Assembly: GCA_965197675.1 (NCBI GenBank) | Contig: OZ240221.1 | Location: forward strand, 2,232,001-2,296,000 | DNA length: 64,000 nucleotides | Direction: 5' to 3' | Source of the DNA: G965197675 sp965197675 | Lineage (GTDB): Bacteria; Chloroflexota; Dehalococcoidia; Plut-88900 | Part shown: positions 27,280 through 36,104 of the stretch, in pieces | Layout of the letters: each line of letters begins with the position of its first letter | Position numbering within the stretch: the stretch's first letter is position 1 | Notes under the pieces: model-generated | The model's database searches: none | What the model was told of the DNA's origin: nothing | Seen by the model: only the letters and a program-made list of their open reading frames with translations | Position numbers and translations under genes: made by a program

Positions 27280-29253
27280 CTACCAGTCCTCTTTCATAGC
27301 GCGTTCGACGTAGCGGTCGGCATCCTCTTCTAACAGAAGCCTTTGCTCCACCAACCTACACGCCGCCAGAGCAATCAGCCGGACGTAGTGAGCATGGGAT
27401 GGATAGCGTTCCTCAATAGAGAGGCGAGGCTCCCTCTTTTCCCGCCTTTCCTGCCCAGTTTTCGCGAAGGGGAGATAGCTGCCTGTGGTATCAGCCATGG
27501 CTTTTTCAGCGGTGCCTTTGGGCTTCAGATTCCAGCCAGTATGAGTAGCACGGGGGACATGAAGTGATGGCACCCTGATACCACCCAACTCATTGCCGTC
27601 CGAGTCCACTTGAGGCACAAGAACGGAGTATTCTTTAGCTTTGTCTTCTGTCGGCGGTTCGGTGGACATGATTCCAGAATCGAAGCCTGGCCCATGGTCT
27701 GTCACGAATAGTCGATTTGGCCCTATAGGACACTCGGTAGCCGGAGTCTCTGGGAAGTTCCCCAGAGCGACTTCTGCCGGAACCAGGGTTTCATCAGCTC
27801 GATTGGGAACTCGACTATCTGGAGGAGGGGTACCATTAGTCGCCCATCGATCCATGGCATCCATCAGGGAGCGAAGCAGCGGTGTCACGAATAACGAGTT
27901 GGTCAGATTCTGATGATTGCCCGTCTGAGGTCCCAAAAGAGGATCGGCGTTGTGCTCCGCTCCGGTGAACAGATACACCCTGGAGATGTGATGGTCATCC
28001 AAGTCGTTGCCCAGTGGGTCGGTGTGGACCAATGAGCCTCGCCGCACCCAGTACTCGGATGAGGTCTGAGTATGTATTACAAGTGGATCGGTACCTGGAC
28101 GTTTCAGGATACCATCGGTCTGACCGGTCAGAGGATCGGTGATCACGGAGTAGGCAAAGGGAAACTGGTCGGAAGGGTAAAGGTGATCGTAGTGGTCTCT
28201 AGGATAGCGTCCTGGCTGAGCAAACCGATAGTTTAGGGCATCTCGTCCACCCCCTGAGACGAAGGGCGAAACGGCGTCGAAGACCCGACGCCCCTGTGTA
28301 TCCTCGTTGTAACCTTGATAGATGAACTCCCGCAGGAAGCGCCCACTCTGAGAGCACCCCCATCCATAGGCCTTCTCTATTCCGACTCTATCTTGCCATA
28401 GAGGGTTAGGATGGCCTTCATGATCAACATCTCCATGAAGAAGAAAGGATATAAGATCGCGAACTCCTGTAAAACCCAGGCCCATAACCTGGGGGTTTTT
28501 GGCCGTGTATATGAGTTCGTAGATCCACCCCTCTTTGAAGCCAGAAGGGAAGTACGAGTGGGTCATGGATGGGGTTATTTTTCCATCTTCATCTACCTTA
28601 GCAAACTGCCACTCGTCCGGCGATATGGGTATTCGCTCGTCTCCCTCGTATTGTCTGTAAGTAAAGGCGGCCGAAGTTGTATCCAGGGAGACCGACTCGT
28701 AGTCGGCGGTGTAATCGTTGCTGCTAAGGGGATACGATACTCTACCCGGCTCCTCAATAGCGAACTCGGTACGCACGACACCCGTGATCTCTTGTCCATT
28801 CTTGGATGCAACAGGCAACTTCATGGTCAGGCGACTATCGCCGGGTAGGATGTCCCCCTGCCATCCGGACCACACGAGTGTATATCCCCTGCGCATCAGG
28901 TATCCGTTCCCCACATGCTCTCTCCCCCTGGGATTATTGACGCGAAGGGCATCGTTGAGGAACTGAAGTAACAGCTTGTCCCCTCGATTGTTCACATCGT
29001 AGATGAGACGACGGTTACCCTTACCCAAATCCACGGGTTTCAATATGAAGAAGTCAGCGGAGAACTCAACCAAGCCCGAGGAGTTTCGAGGGGCATATTC
29101 GATATCGGTTACCTTCTGATAGTATTCCGACATCGGATCGATTTCGAAATCCACCTGTCCCCACAACCTTTCGTAGGGCCCTACACTGCCGAAATGCATC
29201 CCCTCGGCGAAGGACTCGCGTCCAGACACCTCCAGTCGAATCTTGGTTTGCAT
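27280..29253 (-). CDS. Alpha/beta hydrolase domain protein (Abhydrolase_10 type)
   Basis: A 657-residue protein started at the ATG at 29251-29253, which follows GGGAGAG. The N-terminal part (GRESFAEGMHFGSVGPYERLWG, then EYAPRNSSGLVEFSADFFILKP) and the catalytic region YGWGCSQSGRFLREFIYQG, with a G-x-S-x-S nucleophile elbow, are characteristic of a large hydrolase family of unknown substrate. The C-terminus carries FDAVSPFVSGGGRDALN and a DTTGSYLPFAKT segment. No signal peptide is evident from the chosen start. It converges with the carboxyltransferase gene ten bases away. Confidence 0.85.
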   Translation of the reverse strand: MQTKIRLEVSGRESFAEGMHFGSVGPYERLWGQVDFEIDPMSEYYQKVTDIEYAPRNSSGLVEFSADFFILKPVDLGKGNRRLIYDVNNRGDKLLLQFLNDALRVNNPRGREHVGNGYLMRRGYTLVWSGWQGDILPGDSRLTMKLPVASKNGQEITGVVRTEFAIEEPGRVSYPLSSNDYTADYESVSLDTTSAAFTYRQYEGDERIPISPDEWQFAKVDEDGKITPSMTHSYFPSGFKEGWIYELIYTAKNPQVMGLGFTGVRDLISFLLHGDVDHEGHPNPLWQDRVGIEKAYGWGCSQSGRFLREFIYQGYNEDTQGRRVFDAVSPFVSGGGRDALNYRFAQPGRYPRDHYDHLYPSDQFPFAYSVITDPLTGQTDGILKRPGTDPLVIHTQTSSEYWVRRGSLVHTDPLGNDLDDHHISRVYLFTGAEHNADPLLGPQTGNHQNLTNSLFVTPLLRSLMDAMDRWATNGTPPPDSRVPNRADETLVPAEVALGNFPETPATECPIGPNRLFVTDHGPGFDSGIMSTEPPTEDKAKEYSVLVPQVDSDGNELGGIRVPSLHVPRATHTGWNLKPKGTAEKAMADTTGSYLPFAKTGQERREKREPRLSIEERYPSHAHYVRLIALAACRLVEQRLLLEEDADRYVERAMKEDW

Positions 29254-29390
29254 AGCTGTCTCTCCCGAATCCCACAAATTCTGGTGGAAACTACCTGTAG
29301 GATGGCGCCACACTACAGTATAAGTGCACCATCTGGCAACTCCGAGATGCTTAAGTGCTAGAATAGCTCTATTCTTGATTGTGAGTATCC

Positions 29391-30674
29391 ATGGCTAACT
29401 TATACGAATTCAAGCGAATCACTACGCGACGACTCCTTCCATCCCTCACTTACAGAGACTATCGACTTATGTGGCTGGCCGAGGGAGCGGGTGAATCGGC
29501 GGCGTGGGCGCTCGTCACCGCCAGGGGATGGCTGGCTTTTACCCTGGCCGGGGACAACCCCAATAGCTGGGTGGGTCTGGTTACCTTCATGACGATGATT
29601 CCCTATGTGCTGGTGCCTTTCCTCACCGGTTTATTGGCGGACAGGATAGTTAGGCGAGACTTGCTTGCGTGGGGATTCGTCATAAACATTCTGCAAACAC
29701 TGGCTCTGGCATTACTAGTCCTCACCAATGTCATCGAGATGTGGCACCTGGTGTTTCTGGCTCTGGTTAACGGATGTGCAAGGGCCGTCGAGTTCTCCGC
29801 CGCGGAGTCCATGGCGGCGAACCTAGTGCCCAAAGAGCACTTGATTAACGCTTACTCTCTACTCAGCGCTGTTTTCTATGCGACCAGGCTTCTGGGGCCT
29901 GGGATCATCGCTCCGCTAATGAGTGTATTAGACCCAGGGTGGATATTCATCATCTGCACCAACGCCTATCTGCTGGGGTTGTACCTGGTGCTTAACATTC
30001 GTACCAAGTCCACAGGGGTTGTAGAACCGACTAAAAGCGCCCTCTACAACATCTTCAGTGGACTCAGATATACCTACGTGAACAGCATTCTTCGGAGCAT
30101 CATTCTGCTGGTGTTGTTCCACTGCGCACTGACTATGTCTTTTGAGTCGTTACTCCCGGTAATCTCCGACACCCAGCTGGGGGAGGGGGGAGGTGGAGTG
30201 GCCTACCTCAATATGGCGGTGGGTCTGGGAGCCCTCCTGGTCTCCATAGGTATAGCTCCCGTGCGCGGTGAGGGGTTAAGGGGTCGCCTGCTGCTAACTC
30301 TAGGAATAGCAAGCGCGCTGAGTCCGCTGATCCTCGCCGTCGCCCCCAGCTTGGCTATTGGAATGTTGGCGACTACAGGTATCGGCGCTTCTCAGGCCGG
30401 CTTTATGATTATCGCCTCCTCCATGATTCAATCGGTAGTCCCTGATGGACTGCGCGGCAGGGTCACAAGTATATACCTGCTTCACGCTGGCGGGATAATG
30501 TCCTTCGCCAATTTTGCCAACGGAAGCTTAGCAGATGTCTTCGAGCCAGGTTGGATACTAGCTATATCTGGCCTCAGCTTTATAGGGGTGATTTTGATTA
30601 GCGCTTTCAGGGCTACTGCAAGGTCTATTTACATAACGGGCGTCCCAGCGTCTGCTATCGCTGCATCAGAGTGA
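29391..30674 (+). CDS. MFS transporter, enterobactin-exporter (MFS_3) type
   Basis: A 427-residue twelve-span carrier. The N-terminal LTYRDYRLMWLAEG....AWALVTARGWLAF signature, the GLLADRIVRRDLL loop 2-3 motif, and ANLVPKEHLINAYSLLSAVFYATRLLGPGI place it in the MFS_3/EntS-like efflux group, distinct from the other two MFS proteins here. Such proteins usually export small molecules. The ATG is at 29391, divergent from the hydrolase gene. Confidence 0.9.
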   Translation: MANLYEFKRITTRRLLPSLTYRDYRLMWLAEGAGESAAWALVTARGWLAFTLAGDNPNSWVGLVTFMTMIPYVLVPFLTGLLADRIVRRDLLAWGFVINILQTLALALLVLTNVIEMWHLVFLALVNGCARAVEFSAAESMAANLVPKEHLINAYSLLSAVFYATRLLGPGIIAPLMSVLDPGWIFIICTNAYLLGLYLVLNIRTKSTGVVEPTKSALYNIFSGLRYTYVNSILRSIILLVLFHCALTMSFESLLPVISDTQLGEGGGGVAYLNMAVGLGALLVSIGIAPVRGEGLRGRLLLTLGIASALSPLILAVAPSLAIGMLATTGIGASQAGFMIIASSMIQSVVPDGLRGRVTSIYLLHAGGIMSFANFANGSLADVFEPGWILAISGLSFIGVILISAFRATARSIYITGVPASAIAASE

Positions 30675-31087
30675 CTACGAGTCGACAGGGCTGGAGATTG
30701 GGAAAGCGTTAACAACTAACGCCTAGTGAATAGCAGAGGGGCCTTTCAGCCCATAGTGAACATCAACCCAAATCCCCCACCTACATGACCTCGTTTCAGA
30801 ATCCCCCACAGAGGGAGCCCAGAGGGACGCATCCCTTTGTCAGGGGGTCTGGGGGATGTGCCCCCACATATATATAAACCTACCTGGGCGGGTGAGTGGG
30901 AAACACCACCCATGCTCACTATGAGCGGGAACAGGGGGACCTCTTGGCGTCTATGGGGATTGCAAAGGGGCGATGCCCCTTTGCCGGGGCCGATGGGTAG
31001 GGTTGAACCCTCTCTTTTGACACTGGTATATAATCTATCATCTCATATACGAGCCGTTTCGACCATAAATGAAAAGAGAGGTGAAGA
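30675..31087. repeat. Intergenic region with degenerate repeats
   Basis: No gene was seen. The 30796-30905 stretch (CACAGAGGGAGCCCAGAGGG, then C/G runs, then ACCTACCTGGGCGGGTGAGTGGG) is an inverted-orientation relative of the long repeat at 19741 and 21229. The last 80 bases contain an AT-rich segment with TATAAT (31029-31034) and TTGACA (31017-31022) but not in promoter spacing with each other. Confidence 0.7.
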
Positions 31088-31849
31088 ATGGCTGAGGGTT
31101 TAACTGGCAAAATAGCACTGGTCACCGGAGGAGGATCGGGCATAGGTCGGGCTACTGCCCTGACCTTCGCTCGGGAGGGTGCGACTGTAGTAATAGCTGA
31201 CATAAATGCAGAGGGGGCTGCCGAGACGGTTAGATTGGCGCAAGACCGCAGCGGTCAAGCTTCATCCATTAAAGCAGACGTCACCAGGCCGAGCGACGTG
31301 GAGAAGATGGTCGACACTGTCATTGAGTCTCATGGACGGTTAGACTGCGCCTACAATAATGCGGGCATAGGCGGCACCCAGATCAAAACCCACGAGTACC
31401 CTGAGGACGATTGGGACAACGTCATCGACGTCAACCTGAAGGGTGTGTGGCTGTGCATGAGGTACGAGATCCCTCACATGCTGAAGCAGGGAAGTGGAAC
31501 CATCGTCAACACATCCTCGATACTAGGTGTGGTCGGCTGCTCTAACATGGCCGCCTATAACGCCAGCAAACACGGGGTGGCAGGATTAACTAAGACGGCG
31601 GCCATCGAATATGCCAGGTCCGGCATTCGGGTCAATGCAGTCGCTCCAGCGGTGATTAACACCCCCATGGTGCAACAAGACAGGTCTCTAGGCTTTTCCA
31701 GCGAAGTCGATGATCTATCGCGAACTCCCTTAGGCCGCATCGGAGAACCCCAGGAGGTTGCCGAGGCAGTGGTCTGGTTGTGCTCGGACGCCGCATCCTT
31801 CGTTACTGGGCACATAGTGGCAGTGGATGGTGGATACCTGGCAATGTAG
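31088..31849 (+). CDS. Short-chain dehydrogenase/reductase
   Basis: A 253-residue classical SDR with TGGGSGIG (13-20), NNAG (90-93), Ser143/144 (NTSS), and YNASK with Y157 and K161. The ATG at 31088 follows GAGAGGTGAAG. It is highly similar to the SDR at 46874 (shared GLTGK.ALVTG.GSGIGRATALTFAREGA and the CSDAASFVTGH..AVDGGY C-terminus), so the two are recent-looking paralogues. The C-terminal SFVTG.....DGGY is common in glucose dehydrogenase/FabG-like SDRs. Substrate unknown. Confidence 0.9.
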   Translation: MAEGLTGKIALVTGGGSGIGRATALTFAREGATVVIADINAEGAAETVRLAQDRSGQASSIKADVTRPSDVEKMVDTVIESHGRLDCAYNNAGIGGTQIKTHEYPEDDWDNVIDVNLKGVWLCMRYEIPHMLKQGSGTIVNTSSILGVVGCSNMAAYNASKHGVAGLTKTAAIEYARSGIRVNAVAPAVINTPMVQQDRSLGFSSEVDDLSRTPLGRIGEPQEVAEAVVWLCSDAASFVTGHIVAVDGGYLAM

Positions 31850-31867
31850 CCTTGGTATCAACTCGGG

Positions 31868-32683
31868 CTAGCCGTCTCGACTCAACCAGTACTCGGCGAT
31901 ATCAATGCCCCGCATGAACGCGACGTCCGGATAGGAGCGGGCATGTCTGATTAATCTCTCCAAAGTAGACAATCGGCTGGGGCGCCCTGTTATCTGAGGA
32001 TGCATGGTAAGGGTCATACATCGTCCGTACTTGTAGACCCCATCAAACTCCGAGGCGTAGGAATCGAAGACGCTGTCCGGATCGTGCATAGCGGTATAGA
32101 CATTGGCTTGAGGTACGCAGGCAAAGTACGCGAAGTCGTCCAGCGACCACTTGACCGGAATCTCCACAAGCTTCTTCCCATCCACACGATGGGTATAAGG
32201 GGCATCGTCGTCCATGAGACTCGTATCGTAGACGAAATCATGGGCCGCAAGCAGGGAAAGAGTATGAGAGCTGGGATCAAAGCGAGGCGCTCTATATCCC
32301 CTGGGCCTCTCTCCAGTGATGGATTCCAGAACGGATATGCCCTTTTCCAAGACCTCGACTTCCTCTTCTAAATCCATCGTTCCCGGAGGTTCGTGTATAT
32401 AGCCATGGTGACCCACTTCATGGCCCCGTTTCACCAGATCTTTGACCATTTCCGGGTAGTTCTCTGCCACGTAGCCCGGCACATAGAAGCTGGCCTTGAT
32501 ATCGTAGTCGTCGAGGAGTTTCAAGATTCGATGCACTCCTCGTTTGGGGCCATACTCCGCCATTGACATAAGAGTTGGGCGATTGGCGAAGGCGGGATTC
32601 CTGTTCAGCCATGAGGTTACCCCGTCTATGTCAAAGCCCAGAGTTACAACACAGCGTATGTCTTCAGGCCAAATTCCCGCCAT
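31868..32683 (-). CDS. Polysaccharide-deacetylase-fold (NodB) enzyme, copy 2
   Basis: A 271-residue metal-dependent hydrolase of the NodB/carbohydrate esterase 4 fold. The catalytic Asp lies in LGFDIDGVTSW, the zinc-binding motif in GHEVGHHGYIHE, and the arginine loop in RGYRAPRFDPS. The pattern FDxDG...SW, MSMAEYGP, VPGYVAE resembles the HpPgdA/cyclic-imidase and PuuE-allantoinase branch, whose members hydrolyse cyclic imides or allantoin rather than chitin. It starts one base after the stop of its upstream paralogue (TGA-A-ATG), so the two are translationally coupled. The local abundance of amide and hydantoin hydrolases makes a cyclic-amide substrate attractive but unproven. Confidence 0.88.
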   Translation of the reverse strand: MAGIWPEDIRCVVTLGFDIDGVTSWLNRNPAFANRPTLMSMAEYGPKRGVHRILKLLDDYDIKASFYVPGYVAENYPEMVKDLVKRGHEVGHHGYIHEPPGTMDLEEEVEVLEKGISVLESITGERPRGYRAPRFDPSSHTLSLLAAHDFVYDTSLMDDDAPYTHRVDGKKLVEIPVKWSLDDFAYFACVPQANVYTAMHDPDSVFDSYASEFDGVYKYGRCMTLTMHPQITGRPSRLSTLERLIRHARSYPDVAFMRGIDIAEYWLSRDG

Positions 32684-32684
32684 T

Positions 32685-33509
32685 TCAGATCTCCACCCTT
32701 GATTTCATCCAGTACTCGGCAATATCGACAGCCCTCATGAACTTAACGTTTGGGTGAGAAATTATGTGCTGAATGGTTCTCTCCAGGCCCAGGATTCGGC
32801 CCGGTTGACCGATGATTTGAGGGTGAAGTGTGAGGATGTAGCACCTTCCTTCCTTATACAATCCATCGAATTCGGCGATCCAGGTTTTATAGACGCTTGT
32901 TGGGCTGCACATGGGTCCTCGAAACTGAAGGAAGGGATCGAAGCCAAAATGAGGAAAATCATCCAGTAGCTCATGGATGGGAAGCTCTACCAAGTCGCCT
33001 CTATCGGTCTTCCAGATGTAGGGGGCATCGTCGTCCATGAGACTGCTGTCGTAGAGGAACCCGTGCTCGGCTAGTAGTGGGCCGCTATTGGTGCTCAGAT
33101 CCCAGGCTGGCGACCTGTAGCCTTTGGGTCTGTGACCAGTTAGCCTCTTCAAGACTTCTATGCCCTTTTCAAGCACCTCTCGCTCTTTTTCAAGAGTGAT
33201 CTCTGCCGGGGGCTCATGCTTATAGCCGTGGTGGCCTACTTCATGGCCACTGGAGATTATGTCCTCCACCAGTTGGGCGTGGGTCTCAGCCACGTAGCCA
33301 GGCACGAAAAAGCTGGCCTTGATATGGTATTCATCCAACAGCCGGAGAATTCTAGGTACTCCAGTCTTGGGCCCGTACTCGCCCATAGTCATGATGCCGG
33401 GACGCTCAGGTAGAGCCCATTCCGGGCCGGATGTCCAGCTGGTGACACCATCCACGTCGAAGCTTAGGCTCACTACGCACTGGACGTCATCGGGCCAAAT
33501 ACCTGACAC
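32685..33509 (-). CDS. Polysaccharide-deacetylase-fold (NodB) enzyme, copy 1
   Basis: A 274-residue paralogue of the enzyme at 31868, with the same motifs: LSFDVDGVTSW, GHEVGHHGYKHE, RGYRSPAW (GYRSPAWDLS) and MDDDAPY. It starts with GTG at 33507-33509 and has GGAGG about ten bases upstream. Having two diverged copies side by side suggests a heteromer or two related substrates. The selenoprotein-like gene diverges from its 5' side across about 180 bases. Confidence 0.88.
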   Translation of the reverse strand: MSGIWPDDVQCVVSLSFDVDGVTSWTSGPEWALPERPGIMTMGEYGPKTGVPRILRLLDEYHIKASFFVPGYVAETHAQLVEDIISSGHEVGHHGYKHEPPAEITLEKEREVLEKGIEVLKRLTGHRPKGYRSPAWDLSTNSGPLLAEHGFLYDSSLMDDDAPYIWKTDRGDLVELPIHELLDDFPHFGFDPFLQFRGPMCSPTSVYKTWIAEFDGLYKEGRCYILTLHPQIIGQPGRILGLERTIQHIISHPNVKFMRAVDIAEYWMKSRVEI

Positions 33510-33577
33510 GGTTGAAACACCTCCAAGTCACTTCTCTGTTGGATAGTCTACATCATCAAGATGAGGATTTCACTCGC

Positions 33578-33606
33578 TTGTATCCATAAGGCTTACATAC
33601 TAAGAT
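33578..33606 (+). promoter_or_regulatory. Possible promoter of the UGA-containing gene
   Basis: TTGTAT (33578-33583), 17 bases, then TAAGAT (33601-33606). Both boxes are imperfect. It is the best pair in the divergent region upstream of the GrdB/PrdB-like gene. Confidence 0.3.
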
Positions 33607-33686
33607 GATATGCACATCACGCAAACGTCCCACGGAGGAGTGTACTGGTAAAACTGGCCCGACTGGATGAACACACACGCAACGAT

Positions 33687-34853
33687 GTGATGGACTTTGC
33701 CATCTTGGAGTACGAGACATCTCCATGGACTCCGCTAGAGAAGCCGTTATCCCAGTGTAAAGTCGCTCTAGTGACCAGTGCAGGGCTGCACCTTCGCTCC
33801 GACAAACCCTTCGTTACTTACAAAGGTCAGGAGGAGGACTCGTCATATCGAGTGATTCCCTCAAACGTGCACCCGAAGGACCTGGTGACCAGTCACGTCA
33901 GCATCGGCTTCGACCACATAGGCGTTTATCAGGATATAAATGTTGCCTTCCCGATAGATCGCTTTAGAGAGCTGGCAGAGGATGGCGCCATCGGCAGCCT
34001 ATCCGACAACTACTACTCCTTCATGGGTGGGGTGGTTTTCCCTAAGACCTTCCAGCGCCTAATGCAGGGGACGGGCAGAGAGGTTGCCGGACGGATGAGG
34101 TCTGAAGGCGTGGATCTGGTCTTTCTAACCCCCGTCTGACCCGTTTGCACCCACACAGTTAGTGTGCTGGCCAGAACATTCGAGGAAGAAGGGCTTACCA
34201 CCGTGGGCATTGCATTGATTCGTGAGCAGGCCGAGAAGGTGAAGCCTCCACGGGCTCTGTTTGTCCCCTTCGAACTGGGCCGTCCTCTAGGCAAGCCAAA
34301 TAACCCTGAGCTTCAGCACACGGTCATCCGCGCCGCTCTGGATCTGTTGCAGAATGAATCGGGACCTGTTCTGGCTGAGTTTCCCGAAGTAGAAGGTCCG
34401 GTTAAGCTGTTCCAGGCGTCTGAAGTTCAACTTGACCAGGCCCAGGCGGACCTTGACCCAGCGGAAGAACTGAGGGTATTGCGACCATGCTACCTGCTAT
34501 GGATGGATAATCATGACGGCTGTACGGCTGTAGGCATATCAGGGATTCCCCATCAGCGCTTTCGTGGGATGGTTCGCTTCCTGCAGGCGTATGCCAGAGG
34601 AGAAAAGGCGGATATGAAGGAGCGTACATCTCATGTGTCAGTCGAGGAGTTCATCCGCCATTGCACCTCTGATCTGAAAGCCTTCTGTTATGAATCCAGG
34701 ATGATACAGAGCCCTGAATCAACCCAGGAGCAGATCGACCAGTGGTTCTGGGGTGGCACGGCAGCGGGGCGGCTTTTGAAATCGATTGCCTACCGAATGA
34801 GCGAGGAGGATGACCCGATTCTGAAAGATATCGCCTACGGTATCGCACGATAA
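33687..34853 (+). CDS. GrdB/PrdB-like reductase family protein, probable selenoprotein (in-frame UGA)
   Basis: Two adjacent frames join into a single 388-residue protein if the TGA at 34137-34139 is read as selenocysteine (residue 151). The joined sequence reads DLVFLTPV-U-PVCTHTVSVLAR; members of the glycine/sarcosine/betaine-reductase selenoprotein B-like family have a CPVC redox motif at this point, so U replaces the first Cys of CxxC. Family motifs continue on both sides: VTSAGLHLRSDKPF, SHVSIGFDHIGVYQDINVAFP, YYSFMGGVVFP before the UGA and PPRALFVPFELGRPLGKPN after it. A SECIS-like hairpin follows directly. The start is unclear: GTG 33687 has no good SD; a CTG at 33645 with GGAGGAG upstream would add 14 residues (LVKLARLDEHTRNDV) that look family-like. 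The role is probably a thiol/selenol reductase, but the partner subunits of the clostridial enzymes are not encoded here. Confidence 0.8.
34143..34177 (+). promoter_or_regulatory. SECIS-like hairpin downstream of UGA
   Basis: The perfect stem CACAC (34152-34156) with GUGUG (34162-34166) closes the loop AGUUA, which carries the G-U expected at the apex of bacterial SECIS elements. It extends by CC/GG (34150-34151 with 34169-34170) across a CU bulge, and by GUUU/GAAC (34143-34146 with 34174-34177). The loop G lies 18 bases after the UGA, within the usual bacterial range. Confidence 0.6.
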
Positions 34854-34959
34854 AGCTCGCAGGGTCAAAGTTGACATGATGGAGTCGGGCTTCCCCAAAT
34901 GATGAACATAAAGTATTATAGACACAATCTCAGGCATCTCACGGCGAGGAGGCAAGACT

Positions 34960-36102
34960 ATGAAAAACGGCTTTAAAATCGTCGATAGCGATCTCCATGT
35001 AATAGAGCCTCCCACTATGTACAAAGATTACATGGATCCCAAGTTTCGGGAAAAGGCCCCCAAGTGGACCGGCCACCTCGAGCACAGCGCCGGCGGCTGG
35101 GCACTCGAAGACATGGAGCATGCAGGACCCGAGTGGGTAGATAAAGATACCGTTTCCCGTGGGTTCTTGATCAAAAGAAAAGAGCAGTACTACGTCGAAG
35201 AAAAAGAGCAGGGTTACACCCCACAACTGGCCTTGAAGGCCATGGACCTCGAAGGAATAGACGTGGCCATTATGTTCCGGTCCACAGTACAGATGTCGAT
35301 GCACGTGGAGGGGCAGGACCCAGAGTACACGATGTCGTTGTGCCGCGCCTTCAACGACTGGTTGGCTGACTTCATCAAAACAGACCCACGACGGCTTCTA
35401 GGGGCGGCAATGATTCCCCTCAACGATATACCTGCAGCGGCGAAAGAGGCCGAACGAGCCGTCAAAGACTTAGATATGGTAGCAGTAACTCTGCTATCCA
35501 CACCCTTAAATGAACGCATGCCTCACGACCCAGAGTGCGACTTGCTTTGGGAAACCCTTCAAGACCTGAACGTTCCCGCTACATTCCATGACACTTCGGG
35601 AGGCTACTCGAAGATGAATCCCGGGTACTGGTTCAGGGAACACCCCAACAATCTGGTTCTCACCCATGCGTTTTCCTTCCCACTGACGCTGATGATGACC
35701 ATCGGCTGCATGACGATAGGAGGTGTTCTACAAAGGTTCCCCAGGTTGAAAGCAGCTTTCCTGGAAGGGAACTGCTCATGGTTGCCTTGGCTGCTGTACC
35801 GATTAGATGAGCAGTGGGAGATCTTCGGCGAGGGACAGCATATTCAACTGGAGCAGCTACCCAGCGAATACTTCAAAGAACGCTGCTTCGTCTCCGTAGA
35901 GAGCGATGGGGAACTCCTTCAGCAGGTGGTCGAAACGGTGGGCGACGACAACATAGTCCTCTCCACCGACTACCCACATGAAGATTCCAACTACCCATTC
36001 GCCATCGAGACCTTCTTGAGCTATGACGGGGTCTCAGATGAAACCAAGAAGAAGATTCTCTGGGACAACTGTGCCAGGCTCTACAGCTTGAACGGCTACT
36101 AA
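34960..36102 (+). CDS. Amidohydrolase family 2 (DxDxHxxEP subgroup)
   Basis: A 380-residue paralogue of the protein at 14649: MKNGFKIVDSDLHVIEPP at the start, and IVLSTDYPHEDSNYP plus ILWDNCARLY at the end. D-x-H again replaces the usual H-x-H metal motif. ATG start at 34960 with GAGGAGG upstream. It follows the probable selenoprotein on the same strand after about 100 bases and converges with the methylcitrate operon. Reaction unknown; decarboxylase or hydrolase by family. Confidence 0.9.
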   Translation: MKNGFKIVDSDLHVIEPPTMYKDYMDPKFREKAPKWTGHLEHSAGGWALEDMEHAGPEWVDKDTVSRGFLIKRKEQYYVEEKEQGYTPQLALKAMDLEGIDVAIMFRSTVQMSMHVEGQDPEYTMSLCRAFNDWLADFIKTDPRRLLGAAMIPLNDIPAAAKEAERAVKDLDMVAVTLLSTPLNERMPHDPECDLLWETLQDLNVPATFHDTSGGYSKMNPGYWFREHPNNLVLTHAFSFPLTLMMTIGCMTIGGVLQRFPRLKAAFLEGNCSWLPWLLYRLDEQWEIFGEGQHIQLEQLPSEYFKERCFVSVESDGELLQQVVETVGDDNIVLSTDYPHEDSNYPFAIETFLSYDGVSDETKKKILWDNCARLYSLNGY

Positions 36103-36104
36103 CC

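Noticed and set aside
31017..31034. TTGACA and TATAAT as one promoter
   Set aside because: The two boxes are only six bases apart, so they cannot act together.
34137..34139. TGA taken as an ordinary stop giving two small genes
   Set aside because: The downstream part has no own start or SD, and both parts are consecutive pieces of one family protein with a Cys expected at this codon.
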